This document shows, piece by piece, positions 22,487-33,195 of a DNA stretch of 64,000 nt. Origin of the DNA: Apiotrichum sp. Y4204 (lineage: Eukaryota > Basidiomycota > Tremellomycetes > Trichosporonales > Trichosporonaceae). The stretch lies in the NCBI GenBank assembly GCA_025531455.1, contig JAMYHL010000003.1, positions 868,001 to 932,000 on the forward strand, written 5' to 3'. The position numbers were made by a program, and so were the translations under genes. How positions within the stretch are numbered: position 1 is the first letter of the stretch; every line of letters begins with the position of its first letter. The notes beneath the pieces were generated by a model. It saw only the letters and a program-made list of their open reading frames with translations. It was not told the DNA's origin and did not search any database.

Positions 22487-24881
22487 ATGCGGCTACCCCG
22501 CCTCGCCCTCTCCCAGACCGGTCCAGGGCTGCCGTATACCGACGCGGACACGAAGCGACACCCGAGTATCGGATTGAGTGTCGGCGCGCGCACGCAGAAG
22601 CGGCTGATTGGCGTGCTGGTGTTGATTGCGCTTGTCGGGTTCGTGTGTCTCGCCCCTCGGGGAGATAGTTGTGAGTCTTATCTGTAGGAGGGGTGCGCTC
22701 GAGACTGGGTCCTGTCGCAGTGATGCGCTGTGATGGGCTGTGATGAGGACAGTGAGGTGCGTGAGGGCCTTGGTGGCCAACGCGATCGCATCGAGCACGG
22801 TGATGGCAGCGTGGTTGGGACCCCCAACTTTTCTTGTTCCATGTCTTGCCCTCACATGCGACACTGTCTGTGCGCAGGTGTACAGGTGTGCCTGCTCAAT
22901 GCCATTCCCTTGCTGCCCGCCATCACAGGGCTGCGGGGCGTATTTATAACCCTGCGCAGTGCAGGGCTGGTGCAGCGGCCTGACTGCGTGTGTTGGCTGC
23001 TCGCAGGATGCTGCTCAGCGCACACTACAGCTTGTAGGCTACCGACTGCACTCTGCACTTTGTCCTGCACGCTGTGAGCACGAGACGACGGCGGCTCTGA
23101 TAAGACGTTATCCGACGTGATCAGTGACGCTCTGCGACGTCCCCTCCGCATCACAGCTCGTCATCGTGCCCATGATAACATACCCTCGCGTCCCATCACT
23201 GACCTCAGCACAACGCACCTTCCCCCTCACCGACCCTTCCCCTCCGCCAGAAATCACCCTTAGCGCACTACAGCGATGGGGCGTCAGAGGCCCACAGCGG
23301 TCGTCGCTCGTCGGCTCCTTGCGCCCGTGGCCACCAAATGCGGAGCATGAGCCCCTCTCCGCACTCGGTGCGCCCGCAGACGCAAGCTACAAGATGGGCC
23401 CGGCGACGCTGGAAGAATACGGTGCGCAGTTGCGCGAGTTTGCGCGGACCTTTCCTCCATCCCTTGCTGGACGACTAGATGCGAGTCTGGACGCATACCT
23501 CGGGAACGCGGGGAAGGCGCACGGCGAGGAGGTGGCGAAGGCGCCGCTGCCGTGGGATGGCAACAAGCACATTTGGCAGACGGACAAGGATGATAGTAAC
23601 CGCGATAACGAGTATATCCGCTCCTGGCGCGAGGGACAGGTCGTCGAGGAGGGCTGGAATTGGCGCCTCCTCACGGACGACAACGCGTGGGCGTGGGCTG
23701 GCGATCACCTCGGCGGGCCGGTGCTCACCATGTGGCGTGCGCTGCCGACGGGTATTCTGGTGAGTGGTTGCGGTCTGTTCCCGTACTGATTGCAGCGCGC
23801 CGACCTCCTGCGGTATCTTCTGCTGCTAGTGCACGGCGGGATCTACAGCGACACGGACACGCACATACTGCACGCGCCGTCACATTGGGGTGGCGGAGCA
23901 CACCTGTGGGACGGCGGCAAGGGCTGGCTGGGCGATGCGGAGAAGGCACGTATTGACGCCGGCGAGGATATCGACACTGTGCTCGGCCGCCCGAGCGTTG
24001 TCGTCGGCATGGAGGCGGACGTTAATGATGACAAGGAGGATTGGGCGATGTGGTGGCCGCGTCCAGTGAGTGCGATGATGTGGACGTTGGATGGAGCTGG
24101 GTTCGAGACCGTGGTTTCTTGTAGCTTCTGCTGACCACAGGTTCAAATAGTACAGTGGACGATGGCATCAGCGCCGTACCACCCGATCGCGCTGCAGTCG
24201 GTGCTGCGTGCCCTGCACGCAACAGCAGATGCAGCCGACTGGTCGCGGACGCAGAACGGAAAGATCGCAAAGGCAGCCGCAAAGCTACGAGGGGCATTTC
24301 GTAGTTCCACGCGGGACGCAGCGCAAAAGACGCTCGACGACCTCCTGAAACCCACCGTACTGAGCACAAAGGCGGACGGCGGTCCGGTCGGTATCCTCGA
24401 CTGGACGGGCCCTGGCGTGTGGACCGACGCGGTCGTTGCCTACCTCTCCGTCAAGTATGGCGTCAAGTGGACAGACCTGCGCGGTATCCGCGACCCGGTG
24501 CGCATCGGGGATATCGTCGTTTTGCCTGTTACGGGATTCTCGCCTGGCGTGGGGCAGTTTGGCGCGCAGGGCGTTAGGCGTGAGTACCTGCGATATCTCA
24601 GAAGCGGAAACGCGATACAGGTTCCGACATCTGCGGCCCGACAGGAGGGGTCCGTGCCAGGGCATTGTTCTCCGGCCGCGACTGGTGGCCGTCATTGTAG
24701 AACGCTACAGCCCTATTGTCGCAGATTCCTCACCCACCCCTCACCCTTCACGCTCACGCTCACGCTCACGCTAACGCCAGACGAACAAGCAATGTCGTAC
24801 CACGGCTTCCACGGCAGCTGGCGCCCAGACGACGATCCGCAGAAACGCCCGATGGCAAGGCTGGGCCAGCAGCCGGGATAG
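22487..24881 (+). CDS. Och1-like GT32 mannosyltransferase, type II membrane protein (about 514 aa)
   Basis: Predicted Golgi glycosyltransferase family 32 enzyme of the Och1/Hoc1 alpha-1,6-mannosyltransferase type. Model: 22487-22670, 23209-23759, 23796-24065, 24141-24579, 24781-24881. The N-terminus is a short cytosolic tail followed by one membrane anchor at about residues 41-57 (LIGVLVLIALVGFVCL). The catalytic domain has KHIWQTDK (equivalent to the family HQIWKT), RADLLRYLLLLVHGGIYSDTD with the metal-binding DxD, and a C-terminal YHGFHGSWRP typical of the family. The last three introns (36, 75, 201 nt) fit well. The first intron (538 nt) is the weak point: I chose the acceptor at 23208 because of its phase and a CTGAC branch point, but an extra exon or another acceptor is possible. 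The exact acceptor substrate is not predictable. Confidence 0.85.
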
Positions 24882-25226
24882 AGCAGACATCGGGGAGCGG
24901 CGAGACGGTGGTTACGAGACGGAAGAGGAAGAGCGCCGTTTGACGGTACGATAGACTATGCAGTGTACTCATTATTATCAAGCCTGTGTTGTGGCCTGCA
25001 GCTCGAATGCCCAGCACCAAACGCTGGCGGCGAATGGCCAGCTCTACCCTGGTCCACGGCCATCAGCACCTGCATCGCCAGCGCCCTCAAGCGTACCTTA
25101 TAGGGGCGACCTGCGTCCTTAGTGCGGCGTGCATGCATGGATTGATGCGTCTCGTACGCCTCTCATCACATTCCACCATCTCCCCGCCGATACTTGACGG
25201 ACCTCAAATTTTCAAAAAATATCGAG
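24882..25226. other. Intergenic, nothing recognised
   Basis: 345 bp between the GT32 stop codon and the tRNA-Lys gene. No coding or repeat signal is seen. Confidence 0.5.
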
Positions 25227-25327
25227 GCCCGCCTAGCTTAGTGGTAGAGCACCCGACTTTTATGTTCGAATTCGAACTTTGTCTAATGACAATCGGGCGG
25301 TCGCGGGTTCGACCCCCGCGGTGGGCT
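25227..25327 (+). tRNA. tRNA-Lys(UUU) with 29-nt intron
   Basis: Cloverleaf read by eye. The acceptor stem GCCCGCC pairs with GGTGGGC (one G-U). The D arm is GCTTAGTGGTAGAGC. The anticodon stem CCCGA pairs with TCGGG, and the loop is CTTTTAA after removing the intron, giving anticodon TTT (25259-25261). The T arm is GCGGG-TTCGACC-CCCGC. The intron at 25263-25291 sits in the canonical place after base 37 and contains the perfect palindrome gttcgaattcgaac. The isoacceptor is clear from the loop sequence. Confidence 0.95.
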
Positions 25328-26358
25328 TACATTTTTGCGTTTTGGAGTGTCTTTTGTTTCTCTACACCTACGTTCTGTTCTTTTTTTACCATGGACGTGT
25401 AGCCCTGCTCACCGCGCAGGTGTTCATGTGGTTCTTTAATATATCGATGTATGGTAGACGATGTGATGGGCGTTTGAAAGTGGTCAGTGGTGGTCGTGGC
25501 GGCGTCCGGCCCCGCGGCGGGCTGAGCGCCGACAACGGAACCTTGAGCGCCATGCACGACAAGTTGATCATTCGGATCCTCTGCCTCTGTTTTGGGCTTT
25601 TGGCGCTCTGGCTGCTCTCACTGCTGGTGTGCTCTGAGGAACCCGAAGAAAATAAGAAGAAGAAAAATCCAAGAAAAAAAAAACAAGAGAAAAAATCACT
25701 CCTCCGGTAAGTGTGAACACGACATTGGCGACTTGGAATGTTGTGGTGCGCGGCATTATCTGTTCTGTCCGCGAAGTCGCGAGGCGGGCGGGCAGTGCGC
25801 GCGGAGGGGGGGGGGGGGGGGAATTACATCATTTTGTTTGGTGCGATGGCCGCTGTTCTTGTACCGACCCGGGGCAACATGACCTGATAATCTGCCACAA
25901 GACTGAGGGAAGGAAAATACAGGATATGGGACATCGGAGATTGTATGAGGTTAATCTCGGCCCTTTCGAGTGGGCTGAGAGGAGTTCTGTCCGTCCAGAG
26001 ACGGTGAAAACGCCGAGGAGATCGCGGTCGAGGCCTCGGAGGAACGTGGTCTGTTTGTCATGTCCTCCCTCGCGGCAACAACCTCACATTGCTCGCCTCT
26101 GACATCGGGCTACACCTTCCTCATCATCCTCGACAATTTTCATACCCCGTGATGCTCATTTCCAATTACGCATCTGTCTTTTATGATGTGCATCGGGAAG
26201 ATTATGAACAGGCGCGAATGCGCCGCGATTACAGTCGTGTGTCCGCCATGTTTGTCGTGGGAAGGGATGGAAGGGAAGGGGACGGGAAAGGGGACGGACA
26301 CGAGGGAGGAAATGGAATGGGGCAAGAAGGTGCCTAACACTGTTCTAATCTATCACAC
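25328..26358. other. Intergenic with poly-G run
   Basis: 1.0 kb between the tRNA-Lys gene and the CAF120 stop codon. It holds an A-rich stretch (about 25650-25695) and a run of 16 G at 25806-25821. No supported gene. Confidence 0.5.
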
Positions 26359-29300
26359 CTACGAGGCCTGGCGTTCGTCGCGCTCCGAGCCCGTGTGCGA
26401 GCCGCCCTGGTTCATGCCGCCGGGGCCGAGGTGCTGGCCAGAGTTCGGAGGCGACTGCCATCCCGGCATGCCCCCCGGCGACATGCCCATGCCACCCATG
26501 GGCATCTGCATGCCCGGGACGTACTGAGGGAAGCCGTACATGCTCATCGCGGGGTTGGACATCATGCCATAACCGCCGTAGCCGAAGGGCGAGGCAGCGC
26601 GCACCGAGGCGGCCGGCGACGTGCGGCCGTCGTGCGTCGCGCCATCGCCCATCTGCGAGCCGGCCTGAGACATGGCCATCATCGTCTGCTGGTACGCCAT
26701 CTGCGCCGCGTACATTGCCTGCTGCTGCGCGTAAGGCTGGATGTCAGCAATTGTCACATGCAACTCCGTGTCATCTCTCCGACTCACGTTGAAACCGCCC
26801 ATACCAGGCATGCCACCCATTGGCATACCGCCACCAGGCATACCGCCCATAGGCTGCATGGCGCCGTATCCGGGCATGCCGAAACCGCCGCCGTACATGC
26901 CGCCACCATAGGGCATCTGCTGCTCCGCCTGCTGGCGCTGCAGCTCTTCAATCTTGCGCTGGCGCTCCTCGGCGATGCGGCGGTCGCGGTCGCGGTCCGT
27001 GAGCGTGGCACCGAGGCCACCGGGGTTTTGGCGGTCGCGCTCGTGCGCGGCGACAGCGCCAACAAGACCGGTCGACGGAGGCGGAGGCTTGGGAGGAACG
27101 TTGATGAGGGACGAACCGGTCTCGCGCGCCACCTCCTCCTGGCGTTTCGCACTGCGGTCCTCCTTGTCCTGAAGACCAGCAGACAGAAGACCACCAGGGG
27201 TAAAGGCCTTGGTAAGGGCAACGGAGGGCTCGTCGAGCTGGACGAAGGTTCCCTTGCGCTCATTCATGCCGTGCTCCATGGTGAAGTTTGCGTTCCACAT
27301 GTTCTGGCGCGCCGCCGGGGGCTGCGGAAGCGACCCGTGCGAGGGGGCCGGAGGCGCCTGAGGCTTCTCGGGAAGATGGCGCTGGTAAGCCCCAGGGGAG
27401 CGGGGGGAACGGGGCCGCTCGTGGCGGTCGTGCAGCGACAGTTGCGCCATGTTGAGGGGCACCTGTTGCTGGTGCATGTGGTGCATGGCAGCGTTGTGAG
27501 TACCCTGTGGCGACTCGTGGTACACGTGCCTGTCGTGGCCGTTCATGTTGACGCCATCATTGTCGGTCTGGATGCGGGGTACAGGCGGGAGTGCGCGCGA
27601 GCCGCGACGTTCGGGTCCGCCCACGGGGCTGTGCGTTCCAGCCCCGTGGCGCTGCGTCGATCCAGCCGGGGTCTGCCCGTTGGTCGGCGGCTCCTCATCC
27701 TCCTCAGACTCTTCCGACTCGCTGTCGCTGAACATCGTCGAGCCGCCCATGCCTTGTGTCTTCTGGCGACGGCCTCCACCGGGGACGCTCATGACTGTGC
27801 GCTGCTGCGCAGCCTGCTGGGCCGCCTGCGCCTCGGCACGCGCGCGACGCTCGGCGGCCGCCTTGGACGGTGCAAACGACGAGCGCACCTCGCCACCAGT
27901 GGGGCTCGGCAGCTGGCGGTTCTGGGCTGCAGGACCGGCGTTCTGGGCCGCAAGGCCGGCGTTGGGGCCTGCAAAGGACGAGGGGGGATGCTGCGAAGAG
28001 GGAGTGGTCGTCTTGGCGGTGACGGGGGAAGGCTGATCGGCGTACGCCAGATACGTGGCCGCATCGCCCAATTCTGAGGTATGCATCTTGCGCTGGGGGT
28101 CGACCTCTCCTCGCTGCTGCTGAACGGGCTGCTCCTGGTGGGTGGGCTCGGCCTGGCGTGTGGGCTGCTGCTGGGTAGGCGACTGATAGCGGTGCGAGGA
28201 CTCGCTGGTGTGGCGGTCGTTGTTCTGAAGGTCGTCGCCGCGGGACGAGTCCGAGTTGGTGCGAGTCGTGAGTGCGCGCGCGCCGGATGGTTTGCGGGCC
28301 AGTTGAGAGTGTTGTTGGTTTTTGATGATGTCGTGTTGCCGTTGTGGTTGCTGCTGCTGCTGCAACTGTTGCGTTTGGGGTTGCTGCGGTGGCGGTGCCC
28401 CTGCCGCGTCAGGCACGGCCCGGCTGCCCGAGATAGCTCCCGCAGTGGGTGGAGGGCCCACGTTCGAGTCCGGGACGGGGTTGTCCACCATGTTCATCAG
28501 ATACATGGCAGCAGGCTCGTCGCGCAGGCCTGAAGTCTGCTCATGCACAGACATGCGCTGGGGCCGGGGTGAGAGAAGCTCGGACGAGTTCTGGCGCGAG
28601 CTGCTCTGGCTGCCCTGGCTGCCCTGGCGCGAGCGTGTCATGGCGCCGACTGCAGCACCAGCAGCCGCGCCCGCGGCAGCACCAGCAGCGCCGCCAGTGG
28701 CAAACTTGCCAAACGCACTAGGCGGCGGCGAGGGCGAGAGCTTGGGGGACATCTGCGGGGGGTTCTGGGGTGGAACGGGGGAGGGGTTGTACTGCGACTG
28801 CGGCTGTTGGCCATTGTACTGCGGCTGCTGGGCGTCGTACTGTGACTGTTGGGCGTTGTACTGCGGCTGTTGGGCGTTGTACTGCTGCTGCTGCTGGGGC
28901 TGCTGCTGCTGGGGCTGCTGCTGCTGGGGCTGCTGCTGCTGAGATTGCTGCTGAGGCTGCGGCGTCCCGAGCGCACCCACGGGCGTGGTCATCGCAGTGG
29001 TAAACTCGCGGCCAGGAGTCGACGCGCCAGAGCTTACAGTCGCCGAGATCGAGCCGCGGGGGGCACCCACGCCTGGCGCGGGTGCACCCGCAGCGTACTC
29101 GCGACCCGGGGCGGGTGCAACAAACGACGACGCGTCGGCGAACTGGGAGTTGGCGGGGAGGTTGTCGCGGGTCGGCTGGGCGTTCGCATTCGCATCGCGA
29201 GACTGCCAATTGCGTGCCGCAGCACCAGCGCCCACAGCCGCGCCGGTACCAGCCACAGCCGCAGCGGCGTAGATCGGTGCGGTGTGCGTGGGCGGCGACT

Positions 29301-32248
29301 GAGGAGGCGATGTCTGGAGGCGCGGCTGAGGCGGCGACTGGGACATGGATTGGCGCTGAGGCTGGGGCATCTGGGCAGTCTGCATGTTCCGCGGCGACGT
29401 CGGAGACGTCTGGAGGGGAGCGGTCTGCGCGTTCTGGTATGCGAGGGGCGGGTTCTGCACCATGGTAATCTGTGTCGGGGACGCGTGCAGGCGCGCGTTC
29501 TCTGGCGGCGACACGCGCGAGGTCTGGACGTTCTGGATGCTCCTGGGGGAGATCTGGGAGACTGGCGAGACGTGCGCAGGCGAGGCGCGGTTCGGAGAAA
29601 CCTGCGAAGCGACAGCCGCGGCCGCGGTAGTGGGCGTGGTCTGACCAGATGCAGGGCCGACGGGCGCGGTCTGTGTCGGCGACGTGTAGGCAGCGTTCGC
29701 GGCAGCACCAGCGGCGACACCAGCAGCAGCGCCGACCGCGGCAGCAGGAGCCACTTGGGCAAGAGACGACTGGGCGGGCGCTGGCTGGGTGCCAATCGGG
29801 CTGTCCGAGCTTGCGCGATTGGTGGGCGAGGTTTGCGACATGGGAGGGACCAACGGCGGTTGCGAGCGTTGCGGGGAGGTGTCAGCCGAGCCGTCACCAA
29901 ACGTGGCGAGCGAAGTGGGGCGAGCGCCGGGCTGCGGCTCGGGCCGACCCTCGGCGCGCGGAGGTCGCATAACGGCCGCGGCGACGGCTGGCTCGGCACG
30001 AAGCTGCTCTGTGCGCGGCTCGGCGGGCTGGTCGACAATGGTCCTGAGCTCTGGCTGGGCAATCATATGACGCTGCGTCTCTGTGCGCGTGGACGTCGAG
30101 TTGGAGCGCGTCGTGTCCGCCTCGGTGATGGGCGACAGCGAGCGACCGGCCTCCTGCGTCGGCTCCCCAAAAGACAGGGGCGGGAGTCGGAATTGCGAGT
30201 CGTTCTGCTCCTCCGGAGGGGAGGGGAGAGGTGGCTCCTGCTTGGCCCCCTGCGCCATCTGCGCCTGGGGCTGCGCTTGCTGTTGCTGCTGTTGTTGTTG
30301 CGGCTGTGGCTGTTGCTGGGGCGACATCTGGCGCACCATGCCGGCCTGCTGTTGGCTGGACGGGCCTCCCTGGATCGGGGTCTGCGGATTCGAGATCTGC
30401 TCCTCCTTGGCCATGTACCGCAGGCGGCGCTGCACGAGCGTGTTGAACTGCGAGCGGATACCCGGTGTGTTGAGGCGGAAATTCGCCATCACCGCTTCGT
30501 CGATGCTCAGGAAGAGGTCGCCGCGAAGCTCGCCCTGCGGGTACGCGAAGAAGAGACTGCGAGGGTCGGTCGTGTCCCAGATGTACTGCCCCGGGCGGCC
30601 GTAGAGCCTGAACGCGTCGTGGAAGGCGGTGACCCAACGCATCATGGTCGTGAGCGGCGACGCATGCGGCTGGGAGCCGCCAAAGTCGTCCGCTGGCGCC
30701 TCTGGCATGATCAACGCCCAGCCCGAGTCGCGCAGACCGCCCTCGATTGTCACGAGCGAGCCGCTGATACGACCAACAGCCTTCATCAGGTTGGACTGGT
30801 TGATAACCTCGACACGCTCGGGGAAGACCGCGTAAACTTGTGTGACGCTCGTTATGGTGAGAACCGGGAGCGACGATGTCTTGTTCTTGACCGTCCGCGG
30901 GGCCTGGTAAAACGACGCCATCGGCACGCCAGTGTTGGGCTCCTGCACCTCCTCGTGCTTTCCGCCAAGACCAAAGATTGAGCGACGGCTGTGATCCTTG
31001 CTCTCGTCGTGATTATTCGGGTCAGACAGCACGAGCCAGAGGCGGTGCCACTCAGTCCCACCCATGACGCGCACGCGCACCCAGCCCTCGTACCTGCCGC
31101 GGGCGAGCGTCGAATCGGGGAGCTGCAGCCCGCGCAGGAGGTGTCCGGTGTAGATCTCCTCCAGGCGCGAGCGCTCCCACGACGCGAGACGCAGACCTGT
31201 AGACCACCGGACGAGTTCCCGTTCGGTCGGGCACGAGAAAAGCAGACGATTCGAGCCGGCAGTGTTGAGGGAGAACACGTGTTTGTGGGGATGCGAGTCG
31301 GGGCGGTGCGGAGGCGGCGGCAGGGGGTTGAGAAGCTCGAGAGACGACTCGGTTATGCTAAAGTACGTGGGCGGTACTTTTGCGCCCCGGGACGCAGCCG
31401 CACGAGTCTCCTTCATCGACCACATGGAAAGCGACGTGCCCGAGAGCTGTAGCCATACCGCGTCCCAGTCGTTGTGGGGCGAGCCGGGCTGGCCTTGTCT
31501 GGATGTCAGAGGCGAATGCGTAAGGAGCTCACTTTGGGGTCTGACCTGCGCTGGTGCGCGCAAAGATCATTTCGAGCTCTGGAGGACTGGCGACATAGGT
31601 CTTGTGCGGCTGATACGATATGAGTTCGACGATAGGGTCAAACATCGCCGGGTTCAGCCCAGACTGGATCCCAGGCGAGGGCTGCGGTGACGGCTGTTGT
31701 GTCGACTGCTGGGACACCGGCCTGTATTGCGGTTGCGCCTGGTGTTGCTGCTGTTGCTGATGCTGCTGGTATAGCTGCTGTTGGTACTGCTGCTGCTGTT
31801 GGTACTGAGGGTGCTGCTGCTGCTGCTGCTGCTGCTGCTGATACGGCTGCTGCTGCTGATGCCCCTGCTGAGCGAGAACGCGCCCGTTCGGCTGCACGTG
31901 CATGTTCGGCTGGGACATGGTCGACTGGGCCTGGCGGCCATTGACCGAGAAGCTATGATGCTGTTGCTGTTTGTCAGTCAATGTCCATGACAGGTTAGAA
32001 CCCACCGGCGGCGGAGAGGGGTCATCCTTTTCCTTTTTGCGGGAGAATGCGCCGAGAAAGCCAGAACGACGCTTGCCCTTGAGCGTGTCCATGGTGCCGG
32101 CGGTCTCGATAGAGGTGATGCTGTTCACGCGCTCTGTTGGGAATCCTTGCTGCACGGAGGATGCGACGGAGCTTATGGATGCGCGGGGTGCACCCATCGA
32201 GGGCGGGACCGGCGTCGGCTGCGGCTGGCTGCCTTTCCGCTTAAACAT
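26359..32248 (-). CDS. CAF120: CAF120/SKG3-like PH-domain protein, CCR4-NOT associated (about 1921 aa)
   Basis: Large fungal protein with a PH-like region matching Caf120, a CCR4-NOT-associated factor; the role here is inferred from family. Model: 32248-32006, 31966-31533, 31498-26788, 26736-26359 (introns 39, 34 and 51 nt). The first ATG is at 32248; the upstream in-frame codons lack ATG. The N-terminus starts MFKRKGSQ and has Gln runs around 150-200. The PH-like domain occupies about residues 235-440, including DWDAVWLQLSGTSLSMWSM, NTAGSNRLLFSCPTEREL and RYEGWVRVRVMGGTEW. Residues 560-1500 are disordered, rich in Ser/Pro/Gln/Ala, with (QQQQP) repeats and two short Ala/Gly helices. The C-terminus has a coiled segment (RIAEERQRKIEELQRQQAE) and Met/Gly-rich repeats. 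Two of the three introns are in frame and stop-free, so they could be retained. Confidence 0.85.
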
Positions 32249-32605
32249 CGGAGGCAGATTCGTGGATGGGAAGCGGAGGTGAGGGGAAGAGGGTGAAGAG
32301 GAGATGTGGGAATGAGTGGAAGGAGCGTGGGATGGGTCCGACGCGTACGAGGCGGTGGATGGCACAGGGGAGTGGGAGGCGCTGGAATGAAGGAGGGGCT
32401 GGGGATGGTGGCTGCTGAGATTATGAGTGAGTGAAGACGGTGAGGTGGGCGGCTATCAGCGACAACGAAATGGAAAAGAAAGGAGATGAAAAACACAAGA
32501 AGTGAATGAGAAAGTGTCGAGTTTTTTAGATAGATGGGTAAGATAAAAATGTATGCTCTTGCGAATGTGAAGAGATACTGGAAGGAGATGTGATGTCGGT
32601 GGTGG

Positions 32606-32606
<1 letters not shown>

Positions 32607-32646
<40 letters not shown>
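32607..32646. repeat. GAT trinucleotide microsatellite
   Basis: About 13 perfect GAT units followed by one interrupted unit, about 360 bp upstream of the CAF120 start codon (CAT repeat on the gene strand). Probably within its promoter or 5' leader. Confidence 0.8.
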
Positions 32647-33104
32647 GCGATGGGAGACAAAAGACCTCCGCGAGCTAGCTAGTTTGGTCGCTCGTTGCGG
32701 GGGATAAGGGAGAGAGAGCGAGCTGGGGGAGGGGAGGGGGAGCGGGGCGGGGCTCTTGTTGCGGAGCAGCTTGCTGCCTCCCAAATGCACACTACTAGAG
32801 GGTGACTCCAACCTTTTTTAAGTTCTGATTGGATGTCGGAAATGAGTGGCGGTGCTGCTAAAAAGAAACAGCATGACAGCAAAGACGCCGTCTCGTGTCT
32901 CAACAAGATCCGCACAAAGCAACGCAAAGCCCGCAACCATCGAGTCCCCGAGTCCATCTTCTCCCACCGCCCTCCACGCTGCGCATCTACACCTTGTGCA
33001 ATCTATGCATGCATCTCGCAGCCCTCGGCCGACGCCATTCTTCTCATGTTCGAGAAACACATGGGCCCAAACACGGGCTGCATGGTGCTCCAAACAAGCT
33101 AACA

Positions 33105-33195
33105 GCCAGGGTACCAGGGTATCACCAAGGGCACAACAGGCGCAACAGGCGCAACAGGGCACGCCAGGGCCAACAGGCAACAGGGCGAACAGGGT
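33105..33195. repeat. Imperfect tandem array of caacaggc-like units
   Basis: Short units (caacaggcg, caacaggg, gccagggc, accagggt) repeat irregularly over about 90 bp. No coding function is apparent: frames across it give Gln/Arg/Gly repeats that end soon after. Confidence 0.45.

Noticed and set aside
22671..23208. C/D snoRNA in the long GT32 intron
   Set aside because: A perfect GTGATGA occurs at 22740, but the first CTGA is about 240 nt away and no terminal stem is visible.
28849..30981. Very long plus-strand ORF (710 codons)
   Set aside because: Arg/Leu/Gly-rich antisense shadow of the Gln/Pro/Ala-rich CAF120 exon.
33105..33195. Collagen-like Gly-repeat protein
   Set aside because: The array is only about 90 bp, the frame is not kept and no start codon or flanking exon fits.
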